A DNA stretch of 56,215 nt from an uncultured Eubacteriales bacterium (GTDB taxonomy: Bacteria; Bacillota; Clostridia; Oscillospirales; CAG-272), in NCBI GenBank assembly GCA_934467415.1, contig CAKSLQ010000014.1:1-56215 (forward strand), in the 5' to 3' direction. The position numbers were made by a program, and so were the translations under genes. Of this stretch, positions 24,298 through 32,240 are shown piece by piece. Positions within the stretch are counted from its first letter, which is position 1. Each line of letters starts with the position of its first letter. The notes under the pieces were generated by a model. That model searched no databases. It was not told where the DNA came from and saw only the letters and a list, made by a program, of their open reading frames with translations.

Positions 24298-25146
24298 TCA
24301 TGACCCGACATATTTGCGGTAAAGCTCCGCTTTCCGTACTTTTTTCTCCTGGACGTACAGCGCGCGCGCATCATCCACCAGCGAAAGATCGCCGCCGTCC
24401 GCCTTCAGCTGCGCCGCCATATCGGCGAGCAGCGCCTCCAGCCGCGCGTCGCACTCGGCCTCAAGCGCTTCGCCGCGGTCGAGGTAGCGGTTCATAAACG
24501 CCAGCTTGACCGATGCCGTCCGCTTCTCCTTCGGGATGGCGTAGACCTCGGCCTTGCCCTCTTCGATCAGGTCATCCAGCTTGTTGATGAACTCGGCGCG
24601 GAGCAGATAAATATCCGCGATGATGGCCTGCACGGCAGGGCTGACCGTGGTCGCCGCGGGTGCGGTCGTCCCGGCCGGCGCAGTCGTTGCGGCGGCAGCC
24701 GGTTCGGTCGCGGCAGAGGCCGCGGAGGTGGCCGGTGCGTCCGGCACGGCGGGGCCGACGGTCACGTCGGACGCGGGTGGCGCGTCGGTCGATGCGGCGG
24801 CAGACGCGGTGGTTTCGGCAAGCCCCATGATGATGGCGACCGCCTCGGCGGGTGTAATCTCGCCGTTTTTCAGCCGCAGCCGATCCGCCTCGGACAGCGC
24901 GGACAGCGAAATCCCGCCGCCGCTGAGCTTGTCCAGCAGCTCCTGCGTCTTCCGCTCATGGTTCTCCCGCTCGACCGACACCTGCTCGGACGACTTGCCG
25001 AAGTTGTCGATCAGGATGGCCAGCCCCGCGCGGTAGCGCCAGGCGACGCCGCCGAGCACGGCGAGCAGCAGAAGCAGGATGCACAGGAAGACGACGAGCC
25101 CCGTATGCCGCTTTTTCGGCGCGGCCGCCTTGTCTGCACGGTTCAC
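24298..25146 (-). CDS. Unknown single-pass membrane protein with Ala/Thr-rich linker
   Basis: The 282-aa protein has a short basic N-terminus (PKKRH), one membrane segment (about residues 16-36) and an outside portion. A Ser/Glu-rich helix comes first (to about residue 115), then a low-complexity Ala/Thr/Pro linker of some 55 residues, then a helical C-terminal domain rich in charged residues that is probably coiled (AEFINKLDDLIEEGKAEVYAI, EALEAECDARLEALLADMAAQL). I recognise no family. It follows serS by 30 bases on the same strand, so both may be one transcript; the link may be only positional. Confidence 0.7.
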   Translation of the reverse strand: MNRADKAAAPKKRHTGLVVFLCILLLLLAVLGGVAWRYRAGLAILIDNFGKSSEQVSVERENHERKTQELLDKLSGGGISLSALSEADRLRLKNGEITPAEAVAIIMGLAETTASAAASTDAPPASDVTVGPAVPDAPATSAASAATEPAAAATTAPAGTTAPAATTVSPAVQAIIADIYLLRAEFINKLDDLIEEGKAEVYAIPKEKRTASVKLAFMNRYLDRGEALEAECDARLEALLADMAAQLKADGGDLSLVDDARALYVQEKKVRKAELYRKYVGS

Positions 25147-25176
25147 GGGAATCGCCTCCTTTCCGATGCAGCAGCC

Positions 25177-26472
25177 TTATTTCTCGGTGATGACCGTCGT
25201 GCCGCCCATGTAAGGCTGAAGCGCCTTCGGGATGCGGACCGAATACTTGCCGTCCTTGTACTCGAGGTTGTTCTCGAGCAGGGCGATCAGCATACGCGGG
25301 GGGGCGACGACCGTGTTGTTGAGCGTGTGTGCGAGGTACTTCTTCCCGTCCGCGCCCTTGACGCGGATACCGAGGCGGCGCGCCTGCGCGTCGCCGAGAT
25401 TGGAGCAGGAGCAGACCTCGAAATACTTCTGCTGCTTCGGCGACCATGCCTCGACGTCGTAGGACTTGACCTTGAGGTCGGCGAGGTCACCCGAGCAGCA
25501 CTCCAGCGTGCGCACCGGAATGTCCATCGAGCGGAACAGCTCCACGCTGTAGCTCCACATCTTATTGAACCAGTCCATGCTCTCCTCGGGGCGGCAGATG
25601 ACGATCATCTCCTGCTTCTCGAACTGGTGAATGCGGTAAATGCCGCGCTCCTCGATGCCGTGCGCGCCCTTCTCCTTGCGGAAGCAGGGAGAATAGCTGG
25701 TCAGCGTGAGCGGCAGGCTCTCCTCGGGGGTGATCGTGTCGATGAACTTGCCGATCATCGAATGCTCGCTCGTCCCGATGAGGTAGAGGTCCTCGCCCTC
25801 GATCTTGTACATCATCGCGTCCATTTCCTCAAAGCTCATGACGCCGGTGACGACGTTGGAGCGGATCATGAACGGGGGGATGCAGTAGGTGAAACCCTTG
25901 CTTATCATAAAGTCGCGGGCATAGGCGGTGACGGCGCTGTGCAGGCGCGCGATGTCGCCCATCAGATAGTAGAAGCCCTCGCCCGCAACGCGGCCGGCGG
26001 CCTCCTTGTCGATGCCGTGGAACTTCGCCATGATGTCGGTGTGATAGGGGATCTCGAAGTCGGCCTTGGTCTTCTCGCCGAAGCACTCGACCTCGACGTT
26101 CTCGCCGTCGTCCCGGCCGATCGGCACGGAGGGGTCGATCATCTGCGGGATCTTCATGAGGTCGGTCTTCAGCTTTTCTTCCAGCTCCGCCTCCTTGGCT
26201 TCAAGCGCGGCCAGCTCCTTGGCCTGCTCGGCGACGAGCGCCTTCTTCGCCTCGGCCTCCTCCTTCATGCCCTTGCCCATCAGCATACCGATCTCCTTGG
26301 AGATCTTGTTGCGGTTGGCACGCAGCTCGTTGGCGCGGGTGTTTGCCGCGCACTTCTCGGCATACATCGCCGTCACTTCGTCAACGAGCGGCAGCTTGTG
26401 ATCCTCAAACTTCTTGCGGATATTCTCCTTGACAAGCTCGGGGTTCTCGCAGATAAATTTTACATCCAACAT
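25177..26472 (-). CDS. serS: Seryl-tRNA synthetase
   Basis: The 431-aa class II synthetase charges tRNA-Ser. The N-terminal coiled-coil arm (about residues 30-105) is clear. TSEHSMIG, the motif 2 loop SYSPCFRKEKGAHG, and motif 3 VVAPPRMLIALLEN place it in the SerRS family. The start MLDVKFI is typical. The AAAGGA site lies unusually far (about 14 bases) from the ATG. A promoter faces it at 26517-26545. The leader is only ~40 bases, too short for a T-box. Confidence 0.95.
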   Translation of the reverse strand: MLDVKFICENPELVKENIRKKFEDHKLPLVDEVTAMYAEKCAANTRANELRANRNKISKEIGMLMGKGMKEEAEAKKALVAEQAKELAALEAKEAELEEKLKTDLMKIPQMIDPSVPIGRDDGENVEVECFGEKTKADFEIPYHTDIMAKFHGIDKEAAGRVAGEGFYYLMGDIARLHSAVTAYARDFMISKGFTYCIPPFMIRSNVVTGVMSFEEMDAMMYKIEGEDLYLIGTSEHSMIGKFIDTITPEESLPLTLTSYSPCFRKEKGAHGIEERGIYRIHQFEKQEMIVICRPEESMDWFNKMWSYSVELFRSMDIPVRTLECCSGDLADLKVKSYDVEAWSPKQQKYFEVCSCSNLGDAQARRLGIRVKGADGKKYLAHTLNNTVVAPPRMLIALLENNLEYKDGKYSVRIPKALQPYMGGTTVITEK

Positions 26473-26516
26473 GGCTCAAAAACAATCCTTTCACGCTTCA
26501 AACGATAGGTATCTTT

Positions 26517-26545
26517 ATTATCGCGCAAATCCCGCCGCCTGTCAA
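26517..26545 (-). promoter_or_regulatory. Promoter of serS
   Basis: TTGACA (26540-26545, antisense), 17 bases, GATAAT (26517-26522), 45 bases upstream of the serS start. Confidence 0.75.
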
Positions 26546-26614
26546 GATTTTTTTGGCGCAATGACTGTTTCGGCGGCATTTTGGGCAAAATATGTCCGAA
26601 AGGACGGTTTGCCT

Positions 26615-27076
26615 ATGGATCTGAACAGGGAAGAATACAAAAAAGAGGTGAAACGGCGCGCGCCGAAGTCGCCGACCCTCAAAAACTGCTGCTTTGCCTT
26701 TCTCACCGGCGGCGGCATCTGCGTCCTCGGGCAGGGGATGTTCGATTTCTGGCGCGCGGTGACGAACTACACCGAGGAAAGCGTCTACGCCTGCGTCACG
26801 GTGACGATGATCTTCTTTGCCGCGCTCCTCACCGGGCTCGGCGTGTTCGACTCGATTGCCAAGGTCGCGGGCGCGGGCACGCTCGTGCCGGTCACCGGCT
26901 TTGCCAACGCGGTGGTCTCCCCCGCCATCGACACGAAGGCGGAGGGGCTGATCCTCGGCGTGGGCGCGAAGATCTTCACCGTGGCGGGCCCGGTCATCCT
27001 CTACGGCATTCTCGCGGGCGCGCTCTACGGTGTGGTGCTGCTCATCGGCGGCGCGGCGGGAGGCGGTGCGGCATGA
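26615..27076 (+). CDS. spoVAC: Stage V sporulation protein SpoVAC
   Basis: The 153-aa membrane protein matches SpoVAC in length and sequence: LKNCCFAFLTGGGICVLGQ, then several hydrophobic spans, and FANAVVSPAIDTKAEGLILGVG, a strongly conserved SpoVAC/SpoVAE segment. SpoVA proteins form the channel for dipicolinate entry into the forespore and its release in germination. The ATG at 26615 has AAAGGA before it. The stop overlaps the spoVAD start (ATGA). Confidence 0.93.
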   Translation: MDLNREEYKKEVKRRAPKSPTLKNCCFAFLTGGGICVLGQGMFDFWRAVTNYTEESVYACVTVTMIFFAALLTGLGVFDSIAKVAGAGTLVPVTGFANAVVSPAIDTKAEGLILGVGAKIFTVAGPVILYGILAGALYGVVLLIGGAAGGGAA

Positions 27077-28062
27077 TCGTTAAGACAAACGGCGTGCGCA
27101 TCCTCTCCTTTGCCGCGGCGGTGGGCAAAAAAGAGGGTGAGGGGCCGCTGAAAAACCGCTTTGACTACATCGACACCGACGACCGCTTCGGCATGGAGAC
27201 CTGGGAGAAGGCCGAGAGCGAATGTACCCGCCTTGCGCTCTCGCTCGCCCTCTCCAAGGCGCCGCTCGCCCCCTCCGACATCGACCTCCTCATCGCGGGC
27301 GACCTGGAAAACCAGTGCGTCGCCTCCTGCTACGGGCTGCTCCCGTTCGAGATCCCCTATCTCGGCATCTACGGCGCGTGCTCCACCCTCACCGAGGGGA
27401 TGGCGCTCGGCGCCATGCTGATCTCGGGCGGGGCGGCGCGCCGCGTGGCCGTGGCGACCTCGTCGCACAACTGCGCCGCCGAGCGGCAGTACCGCAACCC
27501 GATCGAATACGGCGGGCAGCGTCCGCCCACGGCGCAGTGGACGGTGACCGGTGCGGGCGGCTATATCCTCGGCGGGCGCGGCAAGGTCCGCATCGCCGAC
27601 TGCCTTGTCGGCGTGGTGCGGGACGCCGCACAGCGGGACATCGCCAACATGGGCGCGGCGATGGCGCCCGCCGCCGCCGACACGCTGCTGCGCTACTTCG
27701 GGGAGAGCGGCACGGCGGCGCAGGACTACGACCTCATCATCACGGGCGACCTCGGCATCCTCGGCAGCGAAATGTTCCGATATGTCTGCGAAAAGAACGG
27801 CTATGCGGTGGGCAATCACGCCGACTGCGGCCGTCTGATATACGGCGACGATCAGGACGCCCACATGGGCGGGAGCGGCTGCGGCTGCATCGCGGCGGTG
27901 TTCGGCGCGCATTTTCTGCCGCTCATGGAATGCGGCAAGCTGACCAACGTGCTCCTGATGGCGACCGGCGCGCTGATGAACAAGGACGCGGTCACGCAGG
28001 GGCAGAGCATTCCCGCCGTCGCGCACCTCGTGCATCTCGTGTACGACCCGCAGAGGGGATGA
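27073..28062 (+). CDS. spoVAD: Stage V sporulation protein SpoVAD
   Basis: The 329-aa protein has the thiolase-like fold of SpoVAD, the dipicolinate-binding component on the outer face of the spore inner membrane. The segments DLLIAGDLENQCVASCYGL, GACSTLTEGMALG, NPIEYGGQRPPTAQWTVTG and MGGSGCGCIA are diagnostic. It overlaps spoVAC by four bases, which fixes the start. A ~165-bp palindromic repeat stands between this gene and spoVAE, where the usual distance is a few bases. Confidence 0.95.
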   Translation: MIVKTNGVRILSFAAAVGKKEGEGPLKNRFDYIDTDDRFGMETWEKAESECTRLALSLALSKAPLAPSDIDLLIAGDLENQCVASCYGLLPFEIPYLGIYGACSTLTEGMALGAMLISGGAARRVAVATSSHNCAAERQYRNPIEYGGQRPPTAQWTVTGAGGYILGGRGKVRIADCLVGVVRDAAQRDIANMGAAMAPAAADTLLRYFGESGTAAQDYDLIITGDLGILGSEMFRYVCEKNGYAVGNHADCGRLIYGDDQDAHMGGSGCGCIAAVFGAHFLPLMECGKLTNVLLMATGALMNKDAVTQGQSIPAVAHLVHLVYDPQRG

Positions 28063-28073
28063 GGCCGCTGCCG

Positions 28074-28230
28074 GAGGCTTCCCCCAAGGGGGAGAGCTGT
28101 ACGAGACGCATAGCGTCTCGCGGCGTTTTTCCGATGGGAAAACATCCTCCGATAGGCGACTGGGGGAGTTTTTGCTATGTGCAAAACTCCTTCCGGCGCT
28201 ACGCGCCACCTCCCTCACCGAGGGAGGTAT
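28074..28230. repeat. Composite palindromic element inside the spoVA locus
   Basis: The element runs from GGCTTCCCCCAAGGGGGAG through CGAGACGCATAGCGTCTCG, TTTTTCCGATGGGAAAA, GGCGCTACGCGCC, and ends CCTCCCTCACCGAGGGAGG. Each module is self-complementary. It separates spoVAD from spoVAE. Bases 28231-28341 contain no further gene. Confidence 0.8.
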
Positions 28231-28341
28231 GAAGTTAGATGCACGCGGTGGTTGCGTCGCGGCGCCGACCCCTGCCGGGTTTGCACGGCATCCGGCTGTC
28301 CCGCGCGAACCGAAAATTCCGATCCGCCAAAAGGAGGTTCC

Positions 28342-28710
28342 ATGAGCGATCTTTCCACCTATCTTTTCGCCTTTCTCGTCGGCGGCGCGTTCTGTGCCGC
28401 CGCACAGCTCCTCATCGACAGGACCATGCTGACCCCGGCGCGCATTCTCGTGCTGTATGTGTCGGCCGGCGTGCTGCTCGGCGCGCTCGGCATCTACGAC
28501 CGGCTCATCGGCCTTGCCGGGTGCGGCGCGACCCTGCCGCTCTGCGGCTTCGGCGCGTCGATTGCCCGCGGCATGAAAAGCGCCGTCGCCGAGTACGGCG
28601 CGCTCGGTATCTTCAAGGGCGGCTTCACCGCCGCGGCCGCCGGCACCTCGGCGGCGCTGATCTTCGGCTATCTCGCGGCGCTGCTCTTCCGCGGCCGGCC
28701 GAAGAAATAG
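28342..28710 (+). CDS. spoVAE: Stage V sporulation protein SpoVAE
   Basis: The 122-aa protein has three or four membrane spans and is close in length to SpoVAEb. Matching segments are LFAFLVGGAFCAAAQLLIDRT, TPARILVLYVSAGVLLGALGIYDRL and CGFGASIARGMKSAVAEYGALGIFKGGFTAAAAGTSAAL. It is a membrane subunit of the spore dipicolinate channel with SpoVAC. AAAGGAGG precedes the ATG. It is cut off from spoVAC-spoVAD by a palindromic repeat but keeps orientation, so read-through across the repeat is needed unless it has its own promoter. Confidence 0.93.
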   Translation: MSDLSTYLFAFLVGGAFCAAAQLLIDRTMLTPARILVLYVSAGVLLGALGIYDRLIGLAGCGATLPLCGFGASIARGMKSAVAEYGALGIFKGGFTAAAAGTSAALIFGYLAALLFRGRPKK

Positions 28711-28776
28711 CGGCTTGCAAACGCGGACGCTCTGCCGCGCCCGACCGAGCTGCGGCCCCGTCCGCATTTCAACTGA

Positions 28777-28813
28777 AAAAGGCGGTTAAAAACATGGTTT
28801 TTAACCGCCTTTT
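28777..28813 (+). terminator. Terminator of the spoVA locus
   Basis: A perfect 17-bp stem (28777-28793 with 28797-28813, loop ATG), T-rich at its end. It can also work on the minus strand for the convergent kinase gene. Confidence 0.85.
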
Positions 28814-28880
28814 CTGTTCTTTTTCGTGTCGGCGTGCCGCCCTTCTGCGGGAGGATGTCGCTGAAGCAAACCGGATTTCG

Positions 28881-29381
28881 TCACCCCGCCTTTATGATTT
28901 TTTCTACATCCTTTTTGCTCGACAACCACACAGCTTTATTGCCGTATCTGTCTAAAATGCGCTTTATTTCTTTCATATTTTCATTCTGAAATGTTTCCGT
29001 CCATTTCAAAAGGTCACAGACGGACCGAAAGGTTTCTTTCTTCCCTTTCAGAATGCCAAATTTCCTTTTAACAGATCGGATTATAATTCGGCTTTTGTAC
29101 AAATACCGAGGCATGTCCAAAACATAGATTTTATCCGCTTCGTCAAAACTTTGCTGTACCCAGGAATAATACACGCCCTCAATAATCCAATCATGCTTCA
29201 ATAATATCTCTTGCAGCAACGCTTTTCGCTCGTCGGGCGGCCTTTTTGTTCCGTATGCTTTGGCGCTGTTGTCCCATTGAATATCATCCAAGTCAAAATG
29301 GGGAATATTGTGCTTCTTTGAGAGCGCATTTGCAAAATAGGTTTTCCCGGAGCCGCTGCAACCGATAATGTGTATTTTCAT
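28881..29381 (-). CDS. P-loop kinase of the adenylate-kinase/FlaR-like group
   Basis: The 166-aa protein starts with MKIHIIGCSGSGKTYFANALS, a Walker A motif (GCSGSGKT, residues 7-14). It continues with HFDLDDIQWDN, the paired acids usual in small nucleoside and sugar kinases. WIIEGVYYSW and IYVLDMPRYLYKSRIIIRSVKRKFG match proteins annotated as topology modulation or adenylate kinase-like. The substrate is unknown. Base composition is distinctly AT-rich against its neighbours, which suggests recent transfer together with 29501-29851. GGAG lies about 12 bases before the ATG. Confidence 0.85.
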   Translation of the reverse strand: MKIHIIGCSGSGKTYFANALSKKHNIPHFDLDDIQWDNSAKAYGTKRPPDERKALLQEILLKHDWIIEGVYYSWVQQSFDEADKIYVLDMPRYLYKSRIIIRSVKRKFGILKGKKETFRSVCDLLKWTETFQNENMKEIKRILDRYGNKAVWLSSKKDVEKIIKAG

Positions 29382-29500
29382 AAAGTCAGTATCTCCGTAA
29401 ATGTCGATATCTTATATCTATTCTATCACATTTTTATCGTGGCTTTATAGCTTTCTCGCACAATTCCGTGTGAAAAGCCGAAAGCGGCAGCTGATTTCTG

Positions 29501-29851
29501 CTACATGTTTTCTTTTGCAGTGTTGATGGATGAAACAAGCATAGCTCTGAGAGATTTGCATTTAGATTCCAAAGCGGTATACTGTTCTTCTCCGATATAG
29601 TTGGTTTTGTAGAGCAGTTCCAACCAATATCCTGTTTCGTTGGCTTCTTTGAGCGCTATCTGCATTTTTGAAACAAAATCAGCCTTGCCGTGCGCGTATT
29701 TGGCTTCACGAATGTTCGCGCCGATAGATGTACCGCTTCTGCCAATCTGATTGGAAATGATACTTTCGCGCTGTTCTTTTAACTGCTTTACAAGATTGAT
29801 AATCTGAACAGCAAAATTCAAAGATTGATCCGAAAGTTTATCGTTTGTCAT
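29501..29851 (-). CDS. Four-helix bundle protein (S23/IVS type)
   Basis: The 116-aa protein belongs to the family first seen in intervening sequences of 23S rRNA genes and now known as free-standing genes. Conserved pieces are SLNFAVQIINLVKQL, SIISNQIGRSGTSIGANIREA, FVSKMQIALKEANETGYWLELL and the end KSLRAMLVSSINTAK. The fold forms a pentameric helical bundle in known members, and the function is unknown. The sequence is AT-rich like the adjacent kinase. The start at MTNDK is chosen by homology; the ribosome binding site is weak. Confidence 0.88.
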   Translation of the reverse strand: MTNDKLSDQSLNFAVQIINLVKQLKEQRESIISNQIGRSGTSIGANIREAKYAHGKADFVSKMQIALKEANETGYWLELLYKTNYIGEEQYTALESKCKSLRAMLVSSINTAKENM

Positions 29852-29993
29852 ACAATTCCCATCCTCGTTTTGCAAACGAAGCACTCGCTGCGCTCGTATG
29901 GAGCGAAGCGCGATTTTTTCTTTCCGTGAGTCGGCGACTCGCTTCATAGGCGGAGCCTGCTTCATTTTTCATGCGCCTGTGCGCGCTTCGTTT

Positions 29994-30037
29994 CCAACAA
30001 ACAAAAGCACTGCTTGTGCAGTGCTTTTGTTTGTTGG
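29994..30037 (-). terminator. Terminator of the five-tRNA operon
   Basis: A perfect 20-bp stem with a TTGT-type loop starts within the CCA end of tRNA-Cys. The strength and place fit termination and 3'-end processing. Bases 29852-29993 hold short palindromes but no gene. Confidence 0.85.
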
Positions 30038-30109
30038 AGGCGCCACCCAGAATCGAACTGGGGAATGAAGGTTTTGCAGACCTCTGCCTTACCGCTTGGC
30101 TATGGCGCC
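30035..30109 (-). tRNA. tRNA-Cys (GCA)
   Basis: A 75-nt cloverleaf with acceptor GGCGCCA/TGGCGCC, discriminator T as usual for Cys, CCA encoded, and anticodon loop CTGCAAA. It is last in the five-tRNA operon. Confidence 0.96.
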
Positions 30110-30118
30110 GGATAAAAA

Positions 30119-30145
30119 TCGGACACGAAAAATTTTCGTGTCCGA
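30119..30145. other. Inverted repeat between tRNA-Gly and tRNA-Cys
   Basis: TCGGACACGAAAA and its exact complement meet around one base. It may be a processing hairpin or a weak terminator. Confidence 0.6.
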
Positions 30146-30147
30146 CA

Positions 30148-30223
30148 TGGAGCGGATTACGGGGCTCGAACCCGCCACCTCGACCTTGGCAAGGTCGCGC
30201 TCTACCAAATGAGCTAAATCCGC
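30148..30223 (-). tRNA. tRNA-Gly (GCC)
   Basis: A 76-nt cloverleaf with acceptor GCGGATT/AATCCGC, CCA encoded, and anticodon loop TTGCCAA. Confidence 0.96.
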
Positions 30224-30240
30224 ATAGCGGTCAATGCCGC

Positions 30241-30316
<76 letters not shown>

Positions 30317-30348
30317 AAATAAAAGGGGGTGTGTTGTTATACCAGAAT

Positions 30349-30425
30349 TGGCGACCCGGATGGGGCTCGAACCCACGACCTCTAGCGTGACAGGCTAGCG
30401 TTCTAACCAACTGAACTACCGGGCC
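30349..30425 (-). tRNA. tRNA-Asp (GTC)
   Basis: A 77-nt cloverleaf with acceptor GGCCCGG/CCGGGTC, discriminator G, CCA encoded, and anticodon loop CTGTCAC. Confidence 0.96.
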
Positions 30426-30429
30426 ATAT

Positions 30430-30505
30430 TGGTGGAAGTTATAGGGCTCGAACCTATGACCCTCTGCTTGTAGGGCAGATGCTCTCCCAGCTGAGCTAAA
30501 CTTCC
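30430..30505 (-). tRNA. tRNA-Val (TAC)
   Basis: A 76-nt cloverleaf with acceptor GGAAGTT/AACTTCC, CCA encoded, and anticodon loop CCTACAA. It is first in the operon and lies four bases from tRNA-Asp. A minus-strand promoter-like TATAAT (antisense at 30561-30566) with TTGACA (antisense at 30584-30589) lies upstream at 17-base spacing. Confidence 0.96.
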
Positions 30506-30670
30506 TCATGCATCTTAAGGCTCAGTGGGTTTTTTCTGTCCTTCGGCCTCGCGACTTCTGTATTATAGCACAGCGCAATATGGTTTGTCAACACTTTTTT
30601 TCAGATTTTTCGGATTTCTTTTCGGCGGCGCAAAAAGCCCGCTTTTCGCCCGTTTTTTCGCTTTTTCCCC

Positions 30671-30703
30671 CGGAAAAGCCGCCCTGCGGGGCGGCTTTTT
30701 CCG
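30671..30703 (-). terminator. Terminator of the glycosidase gene
   Basis: CGGAAAAGCCGCCC-TGCG-GGGCGGCTTTTTCCG, 24 bases beyond the stop codon at 30727. Confidence 0.85.
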
Positions 30704-30726
30704 AAAGAACGAGGCGGCGGCAGCGC

Positions 30727-31851
30727 CTATTTTTGCGCCGCCTCGAAATCCTTTTTGGAGAGCGCGAGATAGCGCCGGATCGTCTCGATCTCGTGCGGAT
30801 CGTAGGGACGGAGGTTCGGCCGCAGGATGTCGTGCTGCCACTTGGTGAAGTCCACATCCTCCGGCAGCTCGCCGCGCTCATAGCGCGCCCAGATGGATTC
30901 CCACGGCTCGTAGGTCTGGTTCAGCCCCGCGACAAAGCCCCAGTGATAGCAACCGACCTTCTCGAGGTAGAACAGCGGCAGGTGCGTCTGCACGGTGTTA
31001 TGCTGCATCCGGTGCAGCCACTCGGTGTTGAGCAGCGGGCGATGATAGGTGTCCCGCAGATACTTGATGGTCATCACCGAGGAATCGTAGCTGTGATAGT
31101 CGTGGTAGCTGACGACGTCCGACAGCTCGACGGCGCGCTTCTCCCACGGATTCAGCGGGACGCGCTCGGGATTCAGCGGATCGTCCGACCAGTAGACGAT
31201 GGTCCAGGTGTCGGCGGTCAGCGGCTGGATCGGGTCACAGGCGCGCGCGGTGGCGAAGAAGCGCTCCATCGCGGGGACGCTCTTGTCGCGGCGGCGGCCG
31301 TTGCCGAGCTCGTTGTAGATGTTCCAGATCTCGACGCGCTCATCCTTGGCGTACTTCGAGACGATCTCACGCACCATCTCGTTGAACGCGTCAAAGCGCA
31401 CGGGGTCGTCCACCACGGTGTAGCCGACGCCGGGCATACCCGCATGGGGCGACACCGCGATGCCGCCGTGATAGCCCATGTCGACATGCTGCTCGCCGAA
31501 GGTCGGCTCCCTGTAGCGCTCGATCGGCACGGAGCAGTCGTTGCCGAAGACGATCATCGTGCGGATGCCGTTCTCGGCGAAGAGCGTGAGGTATTCCTCG
31601 AGTCGCTCCATATAGCCGTCATGCTCCTTTTCCCAGCAGTAGAAGGACATGATGAGGCGGATGCCGTTGTAACCGATCTCCCGCGCGCGCTCAATCTCGC
31701 GGCGAATGGCGGGCATTCGCTCGGCGTGGCGGTATTCCTGCCACATGTCGAAAATGCTGGCGCAGCAGGCGGGTACATAGTTGAAGCCGACGATCCACGG
31801 GCGGTTGTTGTACCATGCCCATGCCTCCTCGGGCGTCCATTGTCTTTTCAT
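30727..31851 (-). CDS. Intracellular clan GH-A (GH5-like) glycoside hydrolase
   Basis: The 374-aa TIM-barrel protein shows the clan A signature: WNIYNELG with the acid/base Glu181 preceded by Asn180, and the nucleophile in LLNTEWLHR (Glu277). VVSYHDYHSYD (about residues 246-256) is the usual strand between them. There is no signal peptide, so it should act on imported oligosaccharides. I cannot choose the exact GH family or substrate. AAGGAG precedes the ATG at 31851; a longer open frame upstream is translation of a palindromic repeat. The large DUF5107/TPR gene lies upstream on the same strand, separated by repeats, and both may be targets of the divergent AraC regulator. Confidence 0.85.
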   Translation of the reverse strand: MKRQWTPEEAWAWYNNRPWIVGFNYVPACCASIFDMWQEYRHAERMPAIRREIERAREIGYNGIRLIMSFYCWEKEHDGYMERLEEYLTLFAENGIRTMIVFGNDCSVPIERYREPTFGEQHVDMGYHGGIAVSPHAGMPGVGYTVVDDPVRFDAFNEMVREIVSKYAKDERVEIWNIYNELGNGRRRDKSVPAMERFFATARACDPIQPLTADTWTIVYWSDDPLNPERVPLNPWEKRAVELSDVVSYHDYHSYDSSVMTIKYLRDTYHRPLLNTEWLHRMQHNTVQTHLPLFYLEKVGCYHWGFVAGLNQTYEPWESIWARYERGELPEDVDFTKWQHDILRPNLRPYDPHEIETIRRYLALSKKDFEAAQK

Positions 31852-31903
31852 GGTTTTCTCCTTGTTGTTGTGGTTGGAGTGCGGGGGCGGTTGTACATTC
31901 TTT

Positions 31904-32232
31904 AGCCCCCTCGGTGAGGGACGGCGCACGAGACGCATCGCGTCTCGCGGAGTTTTCCCATCGGGAAAACATCCTCCGGCGTGAGCCGACTGGGGGAGTT
32001 TTGCAGAGAGCAAGACTCCTTCCACCGCTTACGCGGTCCCCCTCCCTCACCGAGGGAGGTATAAAGTTAGAATGTGCAGGGGCTGGCGACCAATGGTCGC
32101 CCCTACGGGTTTGTGCGGATTTCGGCTCCCCTGTGCAAGGGGAGCCGGCGCGCGAGCGCCTGTGGGATTGTTCCGTACAAAACAATCCCTCCGTCATGCT
32201 CCGCATGACACCTCCCTTTGCACAAGGGAGGC
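31904..32232. repeat. Double composite palindromic element between glycosidase and DUF5107 genes
   Basis: A type 1 unit (about 31904-32060) begins CCCCCTCGGTGAGGGA and ends with its complement CCTCCCTCACCGAGGG. Inside are CGAGACGCATCGCGTCTCG and GTTTTCCCATCGGGAAAAC. A GCGACCAATGGTCGC block follows (near 32087), then a type 2 unit (about 32124-32232) that begins GGCTCCCCTGTGCAAGGGGAG and ends CCTCCCTTTGCACAAGGGAGG. Each unit could form one long interrupted hairpin. Confidence 0.85.
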
Positions 32233-32240
32233 TTGCGCCC

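Noticed and set aside
26473..26614. T-box leader for seryl-tRNA synthetase
   Set aside because: Only about 40 bases lie between the likely start site and the gene, too short for a T-box with its terminator.
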